Source of the DNA: a virus
Virus record (IMG/VR): IMGVR_UViG_3300037225_000324
Location: 1 to 25,655 of that record
Direction: 5' to 3' (one strand)
DNA: 25,655 nt
Position numbers and translations under genes: made by a program. The notes under the pieces were generated by a model that did not search any database, had not been told where the DNA came from, and saw only the letters and a program-made list of their open reading frames with translations. Of the stretch, positions 7,643-14,861 are shown piece after piece. How positions within the stretch are numbered: position 1 is the first letter of the stretch; each line of letters begins with the position of its first letter.

Positions 7643-7724
7643 AAATGGCAGGGAACAAAAAAAATAGGGGTTTCCAACCTCACCATATTTTTTTTAATGA
7701 ACATCATACTGTTCCCTGCCATTT
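7643..7724 (-). other. Long stem-loop between HNH gene and the 1032-aa gene
   Basis: AAATGGCAGGGAACA (7643-7657) is repeated exactly in inverted orientation at 7710-7724, where it encodes the last codons of the HNH gene. Inside, an A8/T8 pair and a small GGTT-GGA-AACC hairpin allow further pairing. On the minus strand the inner hairpin is followed by eight T, so it may act as a terminator or attenuator for the gene at 7619, or the stem may hide that gene's weak ribosome site. Confidence 0.55.
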
Positions 7725-8341
7725 AATTTCTTTAATCTTTTATGTTCTTCTTTATGACAATCCTCACAATAAACTTCACCATTTTCTACGTCCCACATAG
7801 GAGTATATTGCATTGCACCTTCATATAAATCCAATAAGGGAAAATTATATTTAATCTCTTCTAATAATATGGAAAAGAGTTTTTTGTGATGAACGTGTAA
7901 TTTACCGCCCTTATTATGGCAGGATTTACAAGTAAAATCTTTTTTTATACGAACTTCTTGTTTCCATTGTTTATATCTTATTGAATTACGAATTGCTATT
8001 GTTATTGGAGTCCTTCCATCTTTATAATTGGGACTTTTCTCGCCGAAACGGTGTATCCCATACATAGGATGGTTTTTGCCTTTTTGATTTTCTAAATTAC
8101 ATTTTTGACACAATTTCGGTTCATAATTTTTTACTTTACGAGTGCTTAATAATTTTCCGCAATTTATACATTTAGGCAAACCACCTTTCCAATGAAAACT
8201 ATTTATACCTTTTAAGTGGGGTCTTTTTTTGGTTTCGCAAGAACGACATCTTTTAGACCTGTAATTCGTTAATTGTTTTCCACATCCAATACATTTAGGA
8301 AAGCCACCTTTCCAATTTCCGTGTTTATTGCCTTTTTCCAT
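7694..8341 (-). CDS. HNH endonuclease with zinc-ribbon modules (between portal and 1032-aa gene)
   Basis: A 215-residue homing-type HNH nuclease. The N-terminal half has two zinc-ribbon modules (CIGCGKQL...RCRSC and CINCGKLL...LCQKC) joined by NUMOD3-like GxNSFHWKGG / GEKSPNYKDG segments, expected to bind DNA. The nuclease domain follows, with CKSC, LHVHHKK and VYCEDCHKEEH. It is free-standing between the portal and the 1032-residue gene and does not disrupt either. It is closely related to the protein at 10487-11200. The ATG at 8341 follows GAGGG. The last codons form one arm of a long inverted repeat with sequence beyond the gene. Confidence 0.88.
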   Translation of the reverse strand: MEKGNKHGNWKGGFPKCIGCGKQLTNYRSKRCRSCETKKRPHLKGINSFHWKGGLPKCINCGKLLSTRKVKNYEPKLCQKCNLENQKGKNHPMYGIHRFGEKSPNYKDGRTPITIAIRNSIRYKQWKQEVRIKKDFTCKSCHNKGGKLHVHHKKLFSILLEEIKYNFPLLDLYEGAMQYTPMWDVENGEVYCEDCHKEEHKRLKKLNGREQYDVH

Positions 8342-8383
8342 TTTTCTGCCCTCTACCCTTTATAACATCTTGGTCTTCGGCCT

Positions 8384-10378
8384 TTAATTGATTTCTACTA
8401 AAACCTCTTCGCCCTCGCTGTCAATTTCAACGACTTCTATCCCATCATCAAGAATTCCGCCCTGCGATTTATGGACAGAATTGACGCCCAAGTGTTCCTT
8501 TTCACGTCTTTTTGCGAGCCGTTCCTTTTCGTTCTCTCTGGCCTCTGCGTATTCAGGGCTGGATTTGTCTTTCCCACGCCTTGTCCTGAACGGCATATCA
8601 ACCCCGTAATCCTCTGCTTTTCCCTCATTAGGAATAACCGGTTTCTGTTCAACGCCTTCAGGTGCAGGAATAGCCGGCTGTGTGCCCTGTTGAGGCGTTC
8701 CAGCGTTTTTACCCCCACCTTGAGGTGCAGGCGACCCCCCTGCCGGTTTAGACTGTTGTCCACCCTCTGCACCTTGTTCAGCCGGAGGCTGTTCTGCCTG
8801 CTGTTCAGCCTCTCTTTCCTGCTGTTCTTTCGCATCGGCTCGTTCTTGGTCTTTTAGGAATACCTGTGCCAAAACTGCGTGTGCCGGTGCGTCCGCCCAA
8901 GCCTGGTTAATCCTTGGCATATCCTCTAACGCCCTTGCCTCGTTTACAGTCATAAGTCCAGCCTGTATTTTCTTGGATGTAATGTCAATTTTGTCTGCTT
9001 CGGGCATTGCGTCCGCACCAACCCACTCAAAATAAAGGTCAGTATATAATCTCTGGACAATGTGCTTATTGATTAAATGCTGATAGAATTTCATTAACGG
9101 CCACAGCCCTTTATCTTTGCTGAAATCCAGTTTAACCTTGCCCGAATGTTCCATCAAAGGTGCACTGCCTCCACCCTTGATTAAATATCCTACTTCACTT
9201 GGGTCAATGCAGAATATCGCACAAGCAGTCTGGATAAGATATTCTATCCATAAATGAAATTCCATATCTTTATTATTTTGTTTAAATGGCACGAAATTCA
9301 CGCCACCGCCCTTTTCGTCAATTGCCATTACCGGCACACGCCACGCATTTGCTACGCCGGAAACCTGTGCTATCCATGCACGCTTGAACGCTTCCATTGC
9401 TTCCGGTGTGTATTTACCGGCAATATTAAGGACACCCTGCGGTATTGCGTTTTGCGTAAAATATTTCATGTTATACTGCTCGCCAAACAGAATAGCCGTC
9501 ACGGTTTCCATAAGGATTTCTAATGGCGAAAGACCATATCCGAATATATCCATGTCCGTTCTCGGATTCATTACATCATAAACCATTTCATCACGATTGT
9601 ATTGAGCAACTACTCTGCCGTGTATCAGTTCCTGAACATATTTTACCGGCAACCCATTTGTGTAACTCAATGGCTTGACTTTCTGTTTGCCAGTAACAGG
9701 ATTAAATTCAACTTCTTCAGATGCGAACTTGATTGTTGCGGCATCAATTGGCCATACCGCAAACGGCTTGCCGTTCACCCTACGCTGTATCTCAAAACAG
9801 GTAGCGTCAAGAGTCAAAGTGTCCCTGACAAGTTTACGCATGAACATATCGAAATTATCCTGACGGTCAATCCCTTTATATAAATCCTGCTTCGTGTTTG
9901 GCAAACCCGTATTGAGAATGAATTCCTGCAATTCATCAATACGCCGTCTTTCACTTTCAGATGGAACTTTATGAGGGTCTTTGGTGGTTATCCTGAACCC
10001 AATATCACCTGGCTTGCGTGTCAACTGTGTGAATGACGCTATCTGGTTTTGCCGAACTTGGATTATTGCGGCAACTGGCTTACAGGAAATTGCCATACGA
10101 CGAAGAATCTGATACGTGCAACGTGAAGGTTTTGTCCTGCTCCCCAAAAAATCCGGCAAATTCCAAGCATCAATCATCACAGACTTAATTGCCGAATGTT
10201 TTATACCGGATTTTTCAAGCTCGGTGCTTTGTAAATTTACAGCCTCTCTTTCAATAGCCTCAATTTCAGATTTTGTTAATCGTCTATTCGGATGTTCCAT
10301 AGATAAAGAAACACCATCGGGCACTATTCCCGGCTCATTCATTTCAGAAATTTCGCTTTGCTTATATCTGCGTGCCAT
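8384..10378 (-). CDS. Portal protein
   Basis: A 664-residue portal protein, forming the dodecameric DNA gate at one head vertex and binding terminase and head-completion proteins. Supporting features are the length, the position between terminase and MuF, and conserved stretches: ISCKPVAAIIQVRQNQIASF near the N-terminus, MNPRTDMDIFGYGLSPLE in the middle, and CIDPSEVGYL followed by LWPLMKFYQHLINKHIVQRL and the GLMTVNEAR.LEDMPRI segment typical of portal stems and wings. The last about 150 residues are a Gln/Glu/Pro/Gly-rich, low-complexity tail ending in acidic sequence. AGAGGGG lies upstream of the ATG at 10378, inside the end of a small membrane-protein gene. Confidence 0.9.
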   Translation of the reverse strand: MARRYKQSEISEMNEPGIVPDGVSLSMEHPNRRLTKSEIEAIEREAVNLQSTELEKSGIKHSAIKSVMIDAWNLPDFLGSRTKPSRCTYQILRRMAISCKPVAAIIQVRQNQIASFTQLTRKPGDIGFRITTKDPHKVPSESERRRIDELQEFILNTGLPNTKQDLYKGIDRQDNFDMFMRKLVRDTLTLDATCFEIQRRVNGKPFAVWPIDAATIKFASEEVEFNPVTGKQKVKPLSYTNGLPVKYVQELIHGRVVAQYNRDEMVYDVMNPRTDMDIFGYGLSPLEILMETVTAILFGEQYNMKYFTQNAIPQGVLNIAGKYTPEAMEAFKRAWIAQVSGVANAWRVPVMAIDEKGGGVNFVPFKQNNKDMEFHLWIEYLIQTACAIFCIDPSEVGYLIKGGGSAPLMEHSGKVKLDFSKDKGLWPLMKFYQHLINKHIVQRLYTDLYFEWVGADAMPEADKIDITSKKIQAGLMTVNEARALEDMPRINQAWADAPAHAVLAQVFLKDQERADAKEQQEREAEQQAEQPPAEQGAEGGQQSKPAGGSPAPQGGGKNAGTPQQGTQPAIPAPEGVEQKPVIPNEGKAEDYGVDMPFRTRRGKDKSSPEYAEARENEKERLAKRREKEHLGVNSVHKSQGGILDDGIEVVEIDSEGEEVLVEIN

Positions 10379-10380
10379 TT

Positions 10381-10500
10381 TTATTTACCCCTCTTATTAG
10401 CAGAATGAAAATATACAAATATTTCACTCATTCCAAAAGAAAAAGCACAACATCCTAAAACAAATCCTAAAACCAAATATACGCTGTTAATGCTTGCCAC
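10381..10500 (-). CDS. Tiny single-pass membrane protein, 39 aa
   Basis: GTG at 10500 follows AAGGAG with eight bases between. The peptide has one membrane-spanning stretch (VYLVLGFVLGCCAFSFGM), then EIFVYFHSANKRGK, suggesting a cytoplasmic basic tail. The ribosome site lies inside the last codons of the HNH gene, and the gene ends two bases before the portal start. It may be a native gene displaced by HNH insertion. Function is unknown; small phage membrane peptides include holin-like and superinfection-exclusion proteins, but nothing here decides. Confidence 0.6.
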   Translation of the reverse strand: MASINSVYLVLGFVLGCCAFSFGMSEIFVYFHSANKRGK

Positions 10501-11200
10501 TTTGATAACTCCTTTTTTTGTGTCTCTTCTCGTGACAATTCTCACATAAAGTTACACCATTATCTATATTCCAAAGAGGAACATACAACATTGACGCTTC
10601 ATATAATGATAACAATAGCATATAATTTTTCGCCTCTTCCAACAAAACTATAAAGGGTTTTTTATGATGCACCCTTAAATTTCCACCTGTATTATCATTA
10701 CAATCTTGACAAGTAAAATTATCCCTGACATACACCATTTGTCTCCATATTTTATATTTAACACTATTTCTTATAGTATCATAAATAGATTTTATTAAAC
10801 ATTCCGGATTTTGCCTTTTGAATAACCCATAACATTTTTTACATAATTTATATTTATTTTTATAATGCGATAATTGTTTCCCACATTTTTCACATTTAGG
10901 TAAACCATTTTTATAATTTGGACTATTAGAACCTCGTTTTGCTTTTTCTTTCATTAACAGAATACTTTCTGATTTGTGATGCTTACCTAATCCTCCCAAT
11001 CCTATATTTTTCTTATGTTTTTCTGATAATTTTTTATTTCTTTTAGCCAAATTAGCACATTCCACCGAATGATATTTTCCCCTGCCTTTTTTAATTACAG
11101 ATGGTTTTACTTGAAAACTTATTCCACAATATTTGCAAATAACATTTACCTTATGTCCATTTTTATCTTTCATTTTTCTTTTGATACCCTTCTCCCTCAT
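10487..11200 (-). CDS. HNH endonuclease with zinc-ribbon module (upstream of portal)
   Basis: A homing-type HNH nuclease, up to 237 residues. The N-terminus has a CKYCG...VECAN knuckle pair of the kind that precedes NUMOD3-like motifs (SEKHKKNIG), then NYKNGLPKCEKCGKQL...LCKKCYG, and the nuclease domain with FTCQDC, LRVHHKKPF and VTLCENCHEKRHKK. The C-terminal domain is clearly paralogous to that at 7694-8341. ATG at 11200 lacks an obvious ribosome site; ATG at 11173 (MKDKNGHKVN) is an equally good start. It overlaps the 85-residue gene before it, and its last codons encode the AAGGAG used by the small membrane gene. Confidence 0.87.
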   Translation of the reverse strand: MREKGIKRKMKDKNGHKVNVICKYCGISFQVKPSVIKKGRGKYHSVECANLAKRNKKLSEKHKKNIGLGGLGKHHKSESILLMKEKAKRGSNSPNYKNGLPKCEKCGKQLSHYKNKYKLCKKCYGLFKRQNPECLIKSIYDTIRNSVKYKIWRQMVYVRDNFTCQDCNDNTGGNLRVHHKKPFIVLLEEAKNYMLLLSLYEASMLYVPLWNIDNGVTLCENCHEKRHKKRSYQSGKH

Positions 11201-11420
11201 TTTCGAGGATTCTTAAAGCGTGTTTTCTCCCTTGGGAATCCAATATATGATATATGGGGGGCGTTTTGCCCCCTTTGAAGGCCGGATAGGACGTTACCTT
11301 ATCTCTCGCCTTTTTTTGTTTCAATTCCTTTTTTTCCCGTTTTCCGATATTATAATCCACGCCTGCACCGACACTGATTATATCGGACTTATTCAGCAAT
11401 ATGTAATGTTTTATTTGCAT
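11163..11420 (-). CDS. Small hypothetical protein, 85 aa
   Basis: No family is recognised. It is basic in the middle (KREKKELKQKKARDK) and ends with IYHILDSQGRKHALRILENE. This end resembles the YYYKDTQGK / YWYEDAQGK part of the motif shared by the larger head-module proteins, so it may be a fourth, degenerate copy. ATG at 11420 overlaps the preceding gene by 10 bases. Its 3' end is overlapped by the HNH gene, so the tail may have been changed by that insertion. Confidence 0.6.
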   Translation of the reverse strand: MQIKHYILLNKSDIISVGAGVDYNIGKREKKELKQKKARDKVTSYPAFKGGKTPPIYHILDSQGRKHALRILENEGEGYQKKNER

Positions 11421-12400
11421 TGTTTTGGTTTCAACGCCGGCTTATCAATATTTCTGGTATTCACACCAACGCTATATTGAACACTGCCGGACTTCGTTTT
11501 CTTTGTCTTAATTTTCTTAACTTCCGGCATTGCTTTCCGCAGTTCGTCAGTTACCCGTTCCATAGCAAAACTCTTGTTATGTGCATCAAACACACTCTGG
11601 AACGAATAATCGCCATCTCCGACATTCCCCACCAAAGTCAATTCTTCTTCTGTAATGAGACCTTTACCAGCAGATGTCGCTACCAAAGCGTCAAATTGTT
11701 CAGAAAGCGTAATGAGAGCCATGTTAATTACCGCCAATTTATCAGGGTCGCTTTCATACATTTGAGCCTGCTTTTTCAGCAAGTCCATTTGCAACATCAT
11801 TATACAAAGGCGTTTATATGGCACTTTCTTTTTCGGGTCTTGGCCAGCAACCAAAGAACCGCCTACCTGTTCAATTTTCTGTGCCTTTGTCCATTCCTCT
11901 TGAATGGATTTAGCAACCGATTCTGTTACCATTGGCTGTGGATTAAGGCGAATTCTATTCCTCACCTTGTCTTGTATATTCCATTTAACTTGGCTGATAA
12001 GATAGAGCATTGACCGCTTGAATTTGGCGTAATCCGACAAGGTTTCAGCAATACATTCAAGACCAACCTTGTCAACAACCGCTTTGAGTTTGTTTTCGAG
12101 ACCTTCAAATTCGGACGTGAGTTGTTTCCTGTATTCCGCCTCGATTTTTTCCATTTTCTTGTAATTCTCGTTGCTTTCCTTGTTTATTTTATCGCCCTCT
12201 ATGTAATGCTTTTGCCGTTTCTCATCAATCTTGGCTTGGTCAGTCGCTACTTCTTTAATATCGTCCTCAAACTGACCGATAATACGACCTGCACCCTCGC
12301 CATCGCCCTTACGCAAGTTCAACGGAATGCGGACATCCGATTTAAGAAAAGAATTATTCTCAATCCTTTCTACGACTTTTTCGTCAAATGACTTTGCCAT
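11411..12400 (-). CDS. Coiled-coil head-module protein, 329 aa
   Basis: No named family is recognised. Residues about 40-120 are a long charged helix (EDDIKEVATDQAKIDEKRQK onwards) likely to form a coiled coil, followed by a mixed domain (VGLECIAETLSDYAKFKRSM; LCIMMLQMDLLKKQAQMYES) and a Lys-rich tail. It lies between terminase and portal in the packaging/head operon, where scaffold-like or head-completion proteins occur. ATG at 12400 follows AAAAGGGGG at eight bases. Confidence 0.75.
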   Translation of the reverse strand: MAKSFDEKVVERIENNSFLKSDVRIPLNLRKGDGEGAGRIIGQFEDDIKEVATDQAKIDEKRQKHYIEGDKINKESNENYKKMEKIEAEYRKQLTSEFEGLENKLKAVVDKVGLECIAETLSDYAKFKRSMLYLISQVKWNIQDKVRNRIRLNPQPMVTESVAKSIQEEWTKAQKIEQVGGSLVAGQDPKKKVPYKRLCIMMLQMDLLKKQAQMYESDPDKLAVINMALITLSEQFDALVATSAGKGLITEEELTLVGNVGDGDYSFQSVFDAHNKSFAMERVTDELRKAMPEVKKIKTKKTKSGSVQYSVGVNTRNIDKPALKPKQCK

Positions 12401-12423
12401 TTTAGTTTCCCCCTTTTAATTTT

Positions 12424-13590
12424 TTACCGTAAACCAGCCTTAAACATATTTTCAAGAATCTCTTTCGCCTGTGTCGTGGCTTCAGCATCGCCCATATCAG
12501 AATATTGGGATTTAAGGTCACGTTCAACGCCTTTCATCCTTGATTCAACCCACTGTTCATCCACGGCAGACATAGACTTTTCCGTTTTCTTTTCCTCTGC
12601 TTTTTTCTCGAAATGTTCAGCGTGTTTCGCCTCGTCTTGCGACATTTTCTTTAATGCTTGCTTTTCTTTCGGGTCTTTTTCCTTTTCCGACATTTTCTCG
12701 TATTCTTTCGACCCTGCCGTTTCCTCTTTAATGTGTGCTTCCGGTGACGCTTTTTCTATAACCCTGCTTTCCGGCATAAATGGCTCTTGCTGGTTAAGTT
12801 TCAAATCACCTTTCTCAATCCGTTCAGCAAGTATATCATCCTCGCTTTTCTGAACTTTATGAGGTTCGTGCTTTGCCGTTGCAACAGCAGAGGTTTTCAT
12901 TTTCGCCCTCTGTTTTAACTGCGTTGACGACTTGACTTTCTTGGTTTCCGGCCTTCCAGTAGGCTTTTCAGCCTCTTTGGTTGGTACACTGTCCTCTTTC
13001 TTAACAACCTTTTTATCCGATTCAACTTGAGCTTTCTTGTCCTTTGCTTTTTTATATAAATATCTCCACCGACCAGTATTTTCGTCTTTAACACGAGTCA
13101 TGTAGCGATGTGGATATTTAATCTCGCCAGGCAGAGATTTGAACATATCGGCAAAAACTTCCGGCAAAGATTTAACTATCCCGAACTGCTGTGCGATATT
13201 GGATTTGAGAATACTTTCCGGCACAAGAGATTCCTCGCTTTTTGCAAATGTGAACCGCCCTCCGGCAGAAAGATAGTTAATTATCTGCAACGTGTTGGCG
13301 ATTTTCTCGCCCTTGGTCAAACCTGAATCGAGAACATCTTCACGTTCAATTTTCAGATACAACCTTTTGTCCTGAATATACGAAGGCGTGGATTTTTCCA
13401 GTTGTTCACAGGCCGTAATAAGGTCGGCAAGAGATTTCTCTGACTTCTTGGAAAACTTACCCCCCATTTTTTGATACACACTGTTGACCAACTTCCAGAA
13501 CCGAGGATTTTCCTCGCTAAATTTATACTGCTTTTTTACAGACGCTTTGGCTTCATTCCATTTCGATTCATTTACAGCACCCTTTGGCAT
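12424..13590 (-). CDS. Head-module protein with HRY-TR/Y-Y motif, 388 aa
   Basis: It begins MPKGAVNESKWNEAKASVKK, an N-terminal pattern seen on many phage proteins from portal/capsid regions. Residues about 159-186 contain YPHRYMTRVKDE...GRWRYLYKKAKDKK, a diverged copy of the GHKY-RRE motif of the proteins at 2002-3201 and 4521-7619. The rest is a long Lys/Glu-rich, mostly helical and disordered region. No enzyme motif is seen. ATG at 13590 is preferred over 13596 because GGGGG is eight bases upstream of it but only two from the earlier ATG. It is likely a virion or injected protein (inference). Confidence 0.75.
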   Translation of the reverse strand: MPKGAVNESKWNEAKASVKKQYKFSEENPRFWKLVNSVYQKMGGKFSKKSEKSLADLITACEQLEKSTPSYIQDKRLYLKIEREDVLDSGLTKGEKIANTLQIINYLSAGGRFTFAKSEESLVPESILKSNIAQQFGIVKSLPEVFADMFKSLPGEIKYPHRYMTRVKDENTGRWRYLYKKAKDKKAQVESDKKVVKKEDSVPTKEAEKPTGRPETKKVKSSTQLKQRAKMKTSAVATAKHEPHKVQKSEDDILAERIEKGDLKLNQQEPFMPESRVIEKASPEAHIKEETAGSKEYEKMSEKEKDPKEKQALKKMSQDEAKHAEHFEKKAEEKKTEKSMSAVDEQWVESRMKGVERDLKSQYSDMGDAEATTQAKEILENMFKAGLR

Positions 13591-13605
13591 AACCATTTCC
13601 CCCTT

Positions 13606-13884
13606 TTATTTTGTTCTCATAACTAATTGCCCTTTACCATCCAATATAAAATCGTAACCGCCGAACTTTGCTAATTTTTCTTCAACTTCAACAATTTTTC
13701 CATTAACAAACAGAAAAATATTGCCTCCCTCTAAAATCCATTCAACCCTATCTTCCGGCAAAACATTTCGCACCTTGCAATTTAATACTGTCGTGAATGA
13801 AAGAACCAAATTTCCCTCGGTATCCCTGCCCATCTGCGAAGGGATTACCTTTATGTCACGAGAAAAGGCTGTCGGCTCGTTCAT
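13606..13884 (-). CDS. Hypothetical protein, 92 aa
   Basis: It begins MNEPTAFSRDIKVIPSQM and looks beta-rich, with short strands and a hydrophobic core (EWILEGGNIFLFVNGKIVEV). No family is recognised. The start at 13884 is supported by AAGGAG seven bases upstream and by an ATGA overlap with the stop of the HNH gene; the frame is open further up only with a TTG. Before the HNH insertion it would have followed the terminase gene directly. Confidence 0.75.
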   Translation of the reverse strand: MNEPTAFSRDIKVIPSQMGRDTEGNLVLSFTTVLNCKVRNVLPEDRVEWILEGGNIFLFVNGKIVEVEEKLAKFGGYDFILDGKGQLVMRTK

Positions 13885-14861
13885 ACCAAGACTCCTTGTT
13901 TTTCCAATAATTCCTTGAAATATGTTTCCCAATGCTTTCTGTTTTTCTTTGTTTTGCTATGGCATCTATTACACAAAGGAATCAAATTTTTAGGGTCATT
14001 GTTTTTCTTATTAGAATCAATATGGTGAACATCTAACGCTTGATTACATTCAATTTCCGGAACTCCACATAATTGACAAATACGATTATGCCTATTTCTA
14101 ATGGATTCTTTTAATGCGTTATTGAATTCCAATGGATATGGTTCACGACTTTTACCATCAACATAATTGGAATTATTTTTACCAGTATTATTTTTACTTT
14201 GCTCTATCGCATAACATCCATAACATAATTCACTTCCATAACTTTTTAATTGCGTCCCACATCCTTTGCATTTTGGTTTTCCTTTTTTATAATTTGGATT
14301 TTTTTCTCCTCTTATTCCATACATAGGATTATTTTTACCTGTATTCCATTTAACGTAACAATCCCAACATCTTTTAGTTTTACAATATTTAGCCAATTCA
14401 TTTAGCGGTTTTCCACAATCCACACAATATCTTTTATTTTTCTTTTTCCATCCACCCTTAAAATTAGGATTCTTTTCCCCGCTTAAATCAGGACGTTTTT
14501 TACCTTTAATACTTTCTACCCAACATTTTTTACATAATTTAGTGCCATAATTTCTCAATGGTTTTTCACAATTTTGACAATTAGGTTTACTCTTAAAATC
14601 AGGATTATTTTTACTTTTCTCCCATTTGATATAACAATCCCAACACCTTTCGGCATTATAATCACTTAATAGTTTACCACAATCAATACATTTATTTTTT
14701 CCATCTTTATAATTAGGACTATCTTTGCCAGTATGTGATTTCCCATAACATTCTATACATAATTTAGTTTTATAATGACGTAATATCTTTCCACACTTTT
14801 GGCATTTGGATTTTCCATGTTTATAATTAGGATTATTTTTCCCTACCATATTTTTTTTCAT
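13881..14861 (-). CDS. HNH endonuclease with five zinc-ribbon modules
   Basis: A 326-residue homing-type nuclease between terminase and the next head gene. About residues 10-235 hold five repeats of roughly 36-45 residues, each with a CxxCGK.L...CxxCY zinc ribbon, separated by NPNYK.GK / NNPMYGI segments like NUMOD3. Examples are KCQKCGKIL...LCIECYG and KCKGCGTQL...LCYGCY. The C-terminal HNH domain has ICQLCGVP, ALDVHHIDSNKKNND and LIPLCNRCHSKTKK, a different subtype from the other two zinc-ribbon HNH genes here. The start overlaps the terminase stop (ATGA), and its stop overlaps the next start (ATGA). Confidence 0.9.
   Translation of the reverse strand: MKKNMVGKNNPNYKHGKSKCQKCGKILRHYKTKLCIECYGKSHTGKDSPNYKDGKNKCIDCGKLLSDYNAERCWDCYIKWEKSKNNPDFKSKPNCQNCEKPLRNYGTKLCKKCWVESIKGKKRPDLSGEKNPNFKGGWKKKNKRYCVDCGKPLNELAKYCKTKRCWDCYVKWNTGKNNPMYGIRGEKNPNYKKGKPKCKGCGTQLKSYGSELCYGCYAIEQSKNNTGKNNSNYVDGKSREPYPLEFNNALKESIRNRHNRICQLCGVPEIECNQALDVHHIDSNKKNNDPKNLIPLCNRCHSKTKKNRKHWETYFKELLEKQGVLV

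Noticed and set aside
7694-14861. HNH genes as parts of group I introns or inteins
   Set aside because: They lie between intact genes, not within them, and neighbouring proteins have no missing segments. No intron core or intein splice motifs were seen.
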